Assembly: GCA_018136815.1 (NCBI GenBank)
Contig: CM030931.1
Span: 1,043,511-1,107,510 of the forward strand
DNA: 64,000 bases
Reading direction: 5' to 3'
DNA from: Isochrysis galbana
Lineage: Eukaryota; Haptophyta; Isochrysidales; Isochrysidaceae
This document shows positions 29,770-38,166 of the stretch, piece after piece. The position numbers were made by a program, and so were the translations under genes. Numbering within the stretch: the first letter of the stretch is position 1; each line of letters starts with the position of its first letter. Under the pieces are notes generated by a model, which was given only the letters and a program-made list of their open reading frames with translations, did not search any database and had not been told where the DNA came from.

Positions 29770-30225
29770 CTAGTAGATATGCCAAAAGAAATCTGTTGGA
29801 CGAGCGTTTTCGAACTCGGAGAAACGTTTCATCTCTTGCCCCTCCTTGGACGGCCAAAACGTCCTTCCCATGTCTTGATCCCACAACTTGCGCCATTCGT
29901 TGGCTGCAATATTTGCCGCATCGCACGGAGGGCCACTGCAGTGCTTTTCCTGAGAGGAAACATCGATCCAACAAGTTTGCCAACAAGGCACCGCACTCCG
30001 ACCCTGAAGCAAGTCCATAGGCCTGTCGATGCCCGGATCCTGCGTCCATATGCGTTGACACCGATACTTTAATTCGTCGGGAGCGAATTGGGGCCACAGC
30101 GGCCAACATCCAATCTGCATGAGGGCCGAGTCGGTAAGGATATGCTTGAGTAGAAGATTACTTGGTTCATGGGAATTCGAACAAGCATGCTCGCGCGTGC
30201 TAGCGTTTGCCTGGAGAAAGTGATG
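29770..30225 (-). CDS. Unrecognised exon-like ORF
   Basis: The frame is open for about 150 codons with ordinary residue composition: ILTDSALMQIGCWPLWPQFA, PDELKYRCQRIWTQDPGIDR, ANEWRKLWDQDMGRTFWPSK. There is no ATG at its upstream edge, so it would be an internal or last exon. It lies downstream of the sulfotransferase on the same strand and could be that gene's last exon, but I could not link them by splice sites. Confidence 0.3.
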   Translation of the reverse strand, partial: HHFLQANASTREHACSNSHEPSNLLLKHILTDSALMQIGCWPLWPQFAPDELKYRCQRIWTQDPGIDRPMDLLQGRSAVPCWQTCWIDVSSQEKHCSGPPCDAANIAANEWRKLWDQDMGRTFWPSKEGQEMKRFSEFENARPTDFFWHIY

Positions 30226-30270
30226 CAAAAGCCACGAGGCACGGCCCTAGCTCCCTCTTCATGCACGACC

Positions 30271-32285
30271 CTAGCTCCCTCTTGATACAAGAGTGGGGGG
30301 GGGAATTGATGGCAAGCTGCGTTGCACACACCAAATCTTTTTCGGGGACGACATCTCCCGAACAATTCTCACAAGAGTAGCGCGCCCTCTCGTGCGGCAT
30401 GTACCATACGCTTGTCTCATCGACACGCCAAGGCGGGCCACCGCCTGACGAGACGGCATAGTTGCGTTGTAGCATGCTACCCGTGATGCGCCCCATCTCA
30501 GAGTGTGGACGACGTTTTTGTGCTTCAGCACGCTAAAAACATTGGGCCAGTGAGCACACGTGACATGCGCACGAATAGCTGTCTCTGCTTGAGGAAGCAA
30601 TTGAAGTCTGCACACGGAGGTTTGCTCCAGCACGCTGTGCGCTCCATCTTTACAGTATGCGCATTTCACCTGTTCGAGTACATGGCCCTCCTTGCGCAAG
30701 ATTTGCAATCTTGCCACATCGGTTGCAAGACTACCGCCGTACCTCTCTTCGAACATCCTTCGAGCGGAGAAGTAAAGTGTCTCATCCATTGTCAAGCGCG
30801 AGCACAGTCTCTCGAGGATGTCCTTGGCACTGACGGAATTGCATGCCGCCTCGTCGTATTTGGCATCTTGCGCCTTTTGAGACTTCAAGAATCCAGGTAC
30901 CATGCATGGGCCATATCCTCGGCACTCCATCATGCCGGGTTCCCCACGTGTTGACGAACGCCCTTTGCGACGTTGGTGATTCGCGGCATTTTCCTGCGAG
31001 CCTGCCATGCGCTTCGTCAAAAGACGATGCAATGCTCCACCAGGGAGTGCAGCGCCATCCGCCCCGCCACTAAGCAATGTGGCGCATGAATGATTCGTCC
31101 ACAAGCGTTGCGCGGCCTGCTGAGCGACGGTGTGCTCCGCCACTACTTGCATGCGATACGCGGGCGATTGAAGCCCGACTAAGTCTGTTAGAGCAAGTAC
31201 GAATTCGTCAAAAAGCTCTGTAACTCCAACTAGGTCGAAAGAGCGCCACATGAATGAGAGGGCCGATTCGTGTGCCCAACTCAAAGGTGGTAGACGGGGT
31301 CCATCATGACATGTAAGGCCTAACGCTAGACGAGCCTGTGACATGCAGCGGAGGAAGTGCAGGTGGCGCGAGAGGCTATTTGAAACGGGCAAGCGTGTGG
31401 GTTGGGTAGTACGCCCGTATTCAATGACAAGGCGAGCCGCAAGACCTGACAGTCGGGAGGGTTCGACCAAAAACAAAGAGGCACTCGATGGTTCACAAAA
31501 TGATAGTGCCATGACAAATGCTGCAAAAGCGGGTGACGGAGTAGAGTGACAAGGCTACACTGGCAGCCAGAGGCGCGAAGTCGCTGGCGTAAGAACAGGA
31601 GGTCCGGCATAGTATACTTCAAAAAGAATGGATGGTTGAGGTGGCCACCAATGTGAATTTCCACTGCCAAGCGAAGCCCATGCAAACCGCCCGGAGTGCG
31701 CAGCGCATGCCAGAGCTTGTGGTAAATCATTTGCATCTGGAATTTGTTGAAGCGGTTGACGAATGAAAAGAAATCGTATTGACCCAGTTGAGCTGCTCGC
31801 TGAAAAATCGATCTAACCGTCGTGCCACCTGTCTTTTCTAGGTGATGGAAAAACACCACTGAGCAATTGGGGAGTGGCAACACTGCCGACCTCCCTCTCC
31901 GAACCTCGTCGCCGAGGTTCGTCCGCGTTGCCGAGCGCAACCTGACGTTGCCGTTAGCCACCTGGCTCTCTGGCGAAACACTCCGTTCGGGATGCTGCAC
32001 GGGGAGCGGCCGCGGCAGTAACTGGACCGGTGCGATGGCAGGCCCTGTGCTCAAGCTGCCCCAACTCATGAGAAGGCCAGCTAGGGTGCAGACGAGAGCC
32101 ACGATGGCGATTGATCGGCCGACCGCCATCGTGCGGCTAGATTGCTGCGCTGGTGGTCCGGCCGGCAGAGCTGACGCCGAGCCGTGAACAGGCGAACACA
32201 GACTTGTAGCTGAACGGCGCGACTGGTGTCGCCTCGCAGAGTCCGCGCGCTGATCCCGCCCGCCCGCCCGCCCAAACCAAACCAT
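30271..32285 (-). CDS. Type II membrane sulfotransferase, carbohydrate type
   Basis: Enzymes of this kind move sulfate from PAPS to sugars in the Golgi lumen. Exon 1 is 32285-31413 (291 codons from the ATG giving MVWFGRAGG). A 77-nt GT-AG intron (31412-31336) restores the frame, and exon 2 starts at 31335. A single membrane anchor (AVGRSIAIVALVCTLAGLLM, about residue 55) gives type II topology. The PAPS 5'-phosphosulfate loop is FHHLEKTGGTTVRSIF and the 3'-phosphate segment is VTLLRHPLLQHLSWHYHF. Exon 2 carries FDLVGVTELFDEFVLALTDL and DETLYFSARRMFEERYG. The true 3' end is uncertain: homology fades near 30480 although the frame stays open to 30271. The shared upstream block survives only as a 22-bp piece 40 bp before the ATG; other repeat sequence follows it and a hAT-like element begins at 32367. 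Confidence 0.8.
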
Positions 32286-32325
32286 GGTACGCAAATGTTT
32301 CACCGCCAGGAGGAGCCAGCCAACA

Positions 32326-32347
32326 TGTTCGAGTTTTCTTGTCCGTG
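32326..32347 (-). promoter_or_regulatory. Remnant of the shared upstream block at the sulfotransferase gene
   Basis: CACGGACAAGAAAACTCGAACA (gene sense) matches the downstream edge of the block at the other genes (GACAACAAGAAAACTCTGACA). The remaining upstream part is replaced by sequence leading into the hAT-like element. Confidence 0.4.
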
Positions 32348-32366
32348 TCGATCAGGCCAGGCCTAT

Positions 32367-32964
32367 TAGGCCTGAGCCAAAATATGTACTGATTTTTCTA
32401 CATATTTGGGTGGGCTTTCGGCCTGTACAATTTTTACATATTTACTACATATTTGGGGGCGCTAGCCGCCGTGCGCCGCAAGGGTCGGGGGGGAGGGGGG
32501 CGATGGGGAGTTATAATGGGAGCCGGGGGTTTGCGATTGCGAGGGGGGAGATTCGTAGATTCGTAGGGGTGCATATGCGTATGTGTCTAGGGACAACCCA
32601 CGTCAAGGCGTACGGGCAGGTGCGCTAAGGGGTGTCGTGATAGTACCGGGCTAGTGGGAGTAGTGGTACTAACGCTCAATTGTTTTATTATTATTCTTTC
32701 ACCGAATACCGCGACGAAACTAATGTTAAACGTCGGTGCCCCCTCCGCGAGAATCGCGGAGAGGAACGGACGAGATGGAGGCAATCATCGAATGAATCAC
32801 CAAAGGAATCGAAGCGGGGGGGGGGGGGGGACAGCGCGCGGGGCGGGAAAGCGGACGACGGCCGGAGGAAACGAACCACGCGCGGAGGAAAAGAACCTAC
32901 ATCTTACATATTTGCATATTTGGGGCCACGAAAAACTACATATTTTTATTTTCTCTCAGGCCTA
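32367..32964. mobile_element. hAT-like non-autonomous element
   Basis: The left end is TAGGCCTGAGCCAAAATATG; the right end, reverse-complemented, is TAGGCCTGAGAGAAAATAAA. ACATATTTGGG motifs lie near both ends. The middle contains a dispersed repeat (32510-32690, matching 22745-22925) and a run of Gs at 32817-32830. I could not see an 8-bp target duplication, so the copy may be recombined. Confidence 0.75.
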
Positions 32965-33181
32965 TTTGTTCGTCGCCATGTAGCGCTCCCCCCCCCAAGA
33001 TGTGCTCTATGCCCCTTCCCCTTGAGACTTGCACCACGATGTAGCACCCCGCTGCTGGAGATGCGCGACGGTGTCAATCGCCGCATGGCACACATATCAC
33101 ATATTAGTACTACTGCTACTAATAATTTTAGATTTCGTATTTTGGCGCAATCTTTCTCTGCCGTCGATAGCTGGATTTCAG

Positions 33182-34603
33182 CTATCGGCTAGCTTTCGTC
33201 ACAACATCGAACATTTCTGACTGAATGCCTAGGATCGTGCTATAATCCTGATCGACTTGAGTTTGGGGTCCGGCTAAAAGCACTAACCCTGCACTTGAAC
33301 TAAGATCAACAGTCAATGAAACTTCTTCGCCGGGCGAGTACTTTGGATAATACTGGAGCAGTGACGGGAGGGCGTAGATAAGGTCTTGGTGGTGTAGCGT
33401 TTGCAGCACGCCTTCGACCGAAGATACAAGCTTCACGAGTCGGCCAGCAAATTTGAGGCGGCTGGGAGGCATCGATGGAATGGCCTCCCAGTTTGCACTA
33501 TTGCAGAAGGCATCGAGGGCAGAGCCATACATTGTGTATCCGATGCATTTAGAGGTGAGTGGCAAGAAGTTGACGCCATTGAATCGCCCTGCGTTTGCTT
33601 CCACCAAGACAGGTCCACGTGAGCTATCCCTAATTTCCAGGTGTGACGGTCCCCAACGCCACCCTAGCACGCCAAGTGCAGCCATCGCATAATTGCATAT
33701 TGCTCGCTCACGAGGTCCTTCAACGCCCCTAAGTTCGTCGCAGAAGTAGACGAATGGTGCGCCATTCACTGGGCGCTTGTCGTACCGCCAGAGAGCCACA
33801 ACCTTATGCTCCCCGTTGCGAGAAACAAGGTCCACCGCCCACTCATCACCATCAATCATCTCTTGCAACAAGGCATCCCCCGGTGCCACCTCTTCATGGT
33901 CCAAAGAAGCCGCTTCAGAGAGCAAGAAAGTGAGCATGTGCTTCACCTCAGCGTGTGAATGGGCGAGGCCAACACGGAGGGAACCCTGGCCCCGCCGTGG
34001 CTTGACTACTGCACGCAAAGGTTTGCCTAGGGTGTTGAGGAATACTTCAGCTTCTGGCCATGACCTGACCACCGCTTGGTGGGCTGACGCTAGTCCAGCC
34101 GCAGCAAGAGTACGGTGCGTCAGGAACTTATCTCTGCGCGCAACATTGCGCCCATTACTCCGAGTCGGCACAAGCACGTCTTGCAGCCGCTCTGCCGTGG
34201 CGAGCCCCGCATCAGAACCGCACAGCACCCCCAGCAAGTCTGCGCTCGTATGCGCACCGAAGATCCCGTGAGTTGCTGCCCATGCAACCTCATCCCCCGA
34301 ATACGGAGCAACATGCTCCTCAACTTCGGATCGGAGAGACTCGTACAACTCCTCGACTGCCACTCCGAGATCTGCGGCCCGCTCCTGTGCAGCGTTTACT
34401 GCTGCCTCGAGCACCGTCGAAAAATATGGCCGGCTCCACACCTCGACGCACTCCACCCCCCTGGCGCGGCATGCATCCAGCAGGATGCGTCGCTCATAGT
34501 CGACGGGGTCGACGTAGATGAGAGTCGGTACCTTGCGCGTGCTGTCTGTCCACGCCGGTGTCGACGACGCGAGTACGCCGAGGCCAGCGAGGAGCGACCG
34601 CAT
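33182..34603 (-). CDS. ATP-grasp ligase-like protein (473 aa)
   Basis: ATP-grasp enzymes join a carboxylate to an amine or thiol through an acyl-phosphate. The intronless frame starts at an ATG (34601-34603). After an N-terminal Rossmann-like region (PTLIYVDPVDYERRILLDAC) the ATP-grasp fold is clear: AVVKPRRGQGSLRVGLA (ATP-binding lysine and glycine loop), LLQEMIDGDEWAVDLVS, VVALWRYDKRP, and the Mg-binding WRWGPSHLEIRDSSRGPVLVEANAGRFNG with Glu and Asn ligands. The layout resembles the L-amino acid ligase group and stand-alone ATP-grasp proteins of biosynthetic clusters. The substrate cannot be told. The shared upstream block ends 60 bp before the ATG. Confidence 0.88.
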   Translation of the reverse strand: MRSLLAGLGVLASSTPAWTDSTRKVPTLIYVDPVDYERRILLDACRARGVECVEVWSRPYFSTVLEAAVNAAQERAADLGVAVEELYESLRSEVEEHVAPYSGDEVAWAATHGIFGAHTSADLLGVLCGSDAGLATAERLQDVLVPTRSNGRNVARRDKFLTHRTLAAAGLASAHQAVVRSWPEAEVFLNTLGKPLRAVVKPRRGQGSLRVGLAHSHAEVKHMLTFLLSEAASLDHEEVAPGDALLQEMIDGDEWAVDLVSRNGEHKVVALWRYDKRPVNGAPFVYFCDELRGVEGPRERAICNYAMAALGVLGWRWGPSHLEIRDSSRGPVLVEANAGRFNGVNFLPLTSKCIGYTMYGSALDAFCNSANWEAIPSMPPSRLKFAGRLVKLVSSVEGVLQTLHHQDLIYALPSLLQYYPKYSPGEEVSLTVDLSSSAGLVLLAGPQTQVDQDYSTILGIQSEMFDVVTKASR

Positions 34604-34663
34604 CGGTCGCGGCGCGGCGGCAAAAGCGCTGAATGCGGATGAAATGCTCTCTAGAGAGTGAAC

Positions 34664-34767
34664 GTGTCAGAGTTTTCTTGTTGTCCTGGTTTAATCCTAG
34701 TGCTGTGGGACCGTGCCTCATCGGCAACGGAGCCCCTACCCCGCGATGGGGGTGTGCGCGGTTGGTG
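34664..34767 (-). promoter_or_regulatory. Shared upstream block, best copy (ATP-grasp gene)
   Basis: In gene sense, ACCGCGCACACCCCCATCG and GGGGTAGGGGCTCCGTTGCC are followed by GATGAGGCACGGTCCCACAG, CACTAGGATTAAACCAGGAC and AACAAGAAAACTCTGACACG. CCGTTGCC/GGCACGG can form a 7-bp stem around GATGA. It is the most complete copy and serves as reference. Confidence 0.6.
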
Positions 34768-34919
34768 CATGGCTCGTCCGGTGTATGTGGCTAGGGATGC
34801 TAGCCAACAAGACCTCTTACAAGACTACAATTTCTAACGTGGTACCCCCGCCGAGAGACCACCCCAACTTCAACTTCTACAACTACAACCATATAGCGCG
34901 CTCGACGACGCCGCTCAAG

Positions 34920-35110
34920 GGTATAACACCACAACGAATAAACTCGACAAATTCGTTGAAAATCTTTTCTTCGACTCAGCGACCGCCGACCGCGCCACAC
35001 GCTCCTCCAAGTGGTGGGATCTGGACCATATGGCCAAATCACTCAACAACTTCAGTGACAGCCACAGCCAGAACCGCCCGCACTCGACAGTCGGTTGCGC
35101 AAACCCGTAG
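34920..35110 (+). pseudogene. Coding-like fragment of unknown origin
   Basis: A frame reads YNTTTNKLDKFVENLFFDSA, then TRSSKWWDLDHMAKSLNNFS, up to a stop at about 35108. Upstream text in another frame is Gln-rich. It looks like a piece of a retroelement capsid or of a lost gene; I do not recognise it. Confidence 0.3.
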
Positions 35111-35293
35111 TCTTAAAGACTACCGGGTTGTCTTCGGGGGGGGGGGAAGACAACGGAATATGTCTGCCTCCTTTGCCGCCTTCTGGGCAACGGTCGAAGC
35201 CTCGCCGATCTTCCCCAAGGTTCGCTCCCTCCCCCCGAGGGTCTCCCCTGTCATCTCCCCGCTTGGGGTGCCCAGGTTTGCCCTGACAACCCA

Positions 35294-36649
35294 CTAAACA
35301 GGGCGCACAACCCATAGGGTCAGGGAGGCTCGGCGCCCGCCATTGCGCGTCGGCGAGATCCGATCGTCGGGGCAGTCCGTCCGAGGGAGCAATGGCAGTG
35401 CCCCTGGTAGCCCTGCCCGGCTACCGTGATGGCCTGGCTTAGACTTAGAGGCGTGGGGCCGGAGAGATCGGCGAGAATTAGAATGTAAACCTTCGGGGGC
35501 CATCATAGACGGCCGTCCCTCCTTAGTATGATAGCTTTTGCCTGCGGTGGTATAGTTGCCACCCTTGGCGCGGCGAGGCTTGCGGCGTGAGTCCGTAGAC
35601 TCGGATGACCCATCGGACTCCGAGTCGCTGGTCGACGAGTAGTTGGACGAACGCGGGCTAGAGACCGGAGACGAGGACGAGGAGGACGAAGAAGTAGGGG
35701 AGCTATAGCGGCGGCGGCGGCGGTCCTTCTTCTTGTCTTTATGAGCCTTTTTAGATTTCGATGAAGAGCGAGGGAGCGGCGGTGGCGGCGGCAAAACAAC
35801 TTCGCCGCCATCGTCGGATGGAGGTGGGGGCGGGCTGGTTGCCTGGACTGGAGCGGGAGGGAGTCGGCCCCGCTCGATCGCGTTGGTGACCGCGGCGAGC
35901 TGCTGAGAGAATTGCGCGGCCATGGACTGCATGAGCTCGATATAGCGCAGCTCGACGGGGTTGAGCCCCGGTGAAGCCGAAGAAGTTGGCGGCGGGACCG
36001 TAGCAGACGGTGGAGAAGGAGAGAGATGAAGAAGGGAGTCGGGCAGCAGGCCCGGGGCCTCCTCACAACGAGACGGCTGACTTGGGGCGACCGAGGCGAC
36101 CGAGAGGCGTTCGAGCGAGGGATGGTAGGGCTCATAGGCGGCCTCCGAGTCCGATGGCAGGGGTGGCGGTGCCTCGAGGCATGCGCGGGACGAGTGGAGG
36201 GATCCCTCCAGAGGATTATCCTCACCCTGGAAAGACTCGGGCTTGGACCCGTCTCCGACGGACTCCGGCGGTGAAGGCGGAGATGATGGCGGAGGCACCG
36301 CAGAGAGATCAGGAGGAGAGGCGAGGGAGGGCATCACCTCCCCCTGTGAAGGTGGTGGTGGATGACCGTCCGAAGAGGAGAAAGGGGGCAGGGCAGGCAT
36401 GATGCCCGACTCTGCAGAGGTGGGGGTGACCCCCATTGAGACGTCCAGCGCGGGACGCACCGGATAGGATTCTACACCTGACGAATTGGGCTGGCCCATA
36501 GGGCCTGAGGGCAATGAGGAAGGATGCATGCCGGCGGCAGGCGCGGCGGAGGAGACGACTTCAGAGGTGCTGACGGGCTGAAGCCCGTCAGCAGAGGAAG
36601 GCGGGCAGGCGGGCTTGAGCGAGGGCGAGGACGGCGGCGAAAGCGACAT
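35294..36649 (-). CDS. Gag-like Ser/Pro-rich ORF (451 aa), probable retroelement
   Basis: The start is the ATG giving MSLSPPSSPSLKP; the frame is open further upstream only from a TTG. The protein is very rich in P and S. It has a short amphipathic helix (LNPVELRYIELMQSMAAQFS), a basic KSKKAHKDKKKDRRRRR tract, a Ser run, and a basic C-terminus without a CCHC knuckle. The same N-terminus occurs at 23466 and, diverged, at 19055, and a piece (STSEVASLAAPSAG) at about 57610. This makes it a repeated element gene, likely structural, and not a host gene. No protease, RT or integrase follows; the stop is at 35294. Confidence 0.55.
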   Translation of the reverse strand: MSLSPPSSPSLKPACPPSSADGLQPVSTSEVVSSAAPAAGMHPSSLPSGPMGQPNSSGVESYPVRPALDVSMGVTPTSAESGIMPALPPFSSSDGHPPPPSQGEVMPSLASPPDLSAVPPPSSPPSPPESVGDGSKPESFQGEDNPLEGSLHSSRACLEAPPPLPSDSEAAYEPYHPSLERLSVASVAPSQPSRCEEAPGLLPDSLLHLSPSPPSATVPPPTSSASPGLNPVELRYIELMQSMAAQFSQQLAAVTNAIERGRLPPAPVQATSPPPPPSDDGGEVVLPPPPPLPRSSSKSKKAHKDKKKDRRRRRYSSPTSSSSSSSSPVSSPRSSNYSSTSDSESDGSSESTDSRRKPRRAKGGNYTTAGKSYHTKEGRPSMMAPEGLHSNSRRSLRPHASKSKPGHHGSRAGLPGALPLLPRTDCPDDRISPTRNGGRRASLTLWVVRPV

Positions 36650-38166
36650 GGAACGAGCGGCGAAAGGCGAGGGTGAGTGTGAGGAGGGCTGTGGTGGCAG
36701 GGGCTGGCGAGGTGAGGAGGGATTGTAAGGTCTGAGTGTTACGAGAGCGAGAGCGACGAGAGCGAGAGCGACGACGGATGACGACTGACGACAGGACGAC
36801 GGACAACGACACCCAGGAAAACACCCCGACTCTCGCCCCACGACTTTCTCACATAACTCGACTGAAATCAAACCCAAACACTCCGATCAGACAACAACGG
36901 ACGACGATCAAAGGGCGATCTGTCGGCGATCTTGTCTGGAACGGGAATCGCACCATAACGGAATCGAGGGGCAATCTTGCTACGCAGGATTCCAAGAGAC
37001 CTACCAAATAAGACGAAAGGAGTGCGATGTGCCTAAGGGGGAGATGCGAAGAGGTCGCAAATTAAACCTGATTGCCCCCAGAAGCAGATAAAGAACCGCA
37101 GGGGAGATAGCAAATTAAACCTATCTGCGAGGCGCCTGGGAGGAAGAAAGGTGGGGAAACTTCCCTTCTCTTTCGAGAGGAAGAGAGAGGGCGCTCCACA
37201 ACCCACGATCCCATGCATCCAAGCGAAGCTTTTGACCGAGAACGAGAACGAGAGAATTATAACGATAAATACCGAACGACGAAGAGAAGAGCGAAGCCTA
37301 ACGAGTGTCGATTCGCGAATGCGACACCCCCCCCCTCCCCCCCCCTCTCTCCCTCCCAGTCCCACTCCGTTGCGCCGCGCCGCCCTCCCCTCAACCTCTC
37401 ACACCTCTTTCTAACCTGCACACGTGGATTATTTGGTAAACTGAAGCATCCAAATGGCTGCTTCGCCCCCGGGCCTACTTTCTCCATAATTCCATACTAC
37501 AATCTCGACCTATTGTGTTGAAAATGGGTGGGAAATGTGGGGAAGGATGTCCCTGAGGCTCCCCCAGCACCTCATGGGCACCCGTCAAGGCGATGGCGAG
37601 CAGGGACGAAATATGTCGTTTGAAGCATCCATTTGCATGCTCCGGCAGTAAACAGTTAAAGATTCTGTGAACAGGCCCGGGATACCTATTTTTCGGCGGG
37701 CGGAGCTCTCGCTCTCGTCGCCCGCCCCCGCGAAAGGGGCGTTTGTTTGTCGCCTTTGTTTGCGGCGGGGGAGAGAGAGAGGGGGGGGGAGAGAGAGGGG
37801 GGGGGGGGGGGCATGGGGCGGGGGGGGGGGGGGGGGGGGGGGGGGCAGGCAATGAAGGCAGAGAGCGCCCGCCCGCCGCACGCACGCACACGCTCTCGCT
37901 CGCGCCCTCTCCGACTCGTGACGTGTGTGTGTGGGAGTCCTCTCTACGCGAGAGAGACCACTAAAAAAGTCGTCCTCCCACCTGGGTAGTTCCGTCCATA
38001 CTTCTCAAATATTAGAATAAAGAGGATCTCTTTCTATATGTAGGAATACCTGGTTGATCGGATTGCCCGCCTCGATTTCACCTTGCGTCTGCTTTCCTCG
38101 TCGGGTGGAGGGAGCACAGCGAGCAGAACCTGGCCAAGGGAGCTCTCCACGCAGAGGGGGGGAGCA
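36650..38166. other. Leader and low-complexity DNA upstream of the gag-like ORF and the P450
   Basis: 36650-36790 is the CTCTCG-rich leader of the gag-like ORF. About 37680-37740 matches the reverse of 27370-27430 (ATTTTTCGG-GGGCGGAGCTCTCGCTC), a hairpin-element piece. 37765-37850 is a purine tract with long G runs (homopolymers up to about 20), prone to assembly error. No gene. Confidence 0.55.

Noticed and set aside
37667-37989. Gly- or Pro-rich frames at the long G homopolymer
   Set aside because: Pure simple sequence with likely length errors; no gene.
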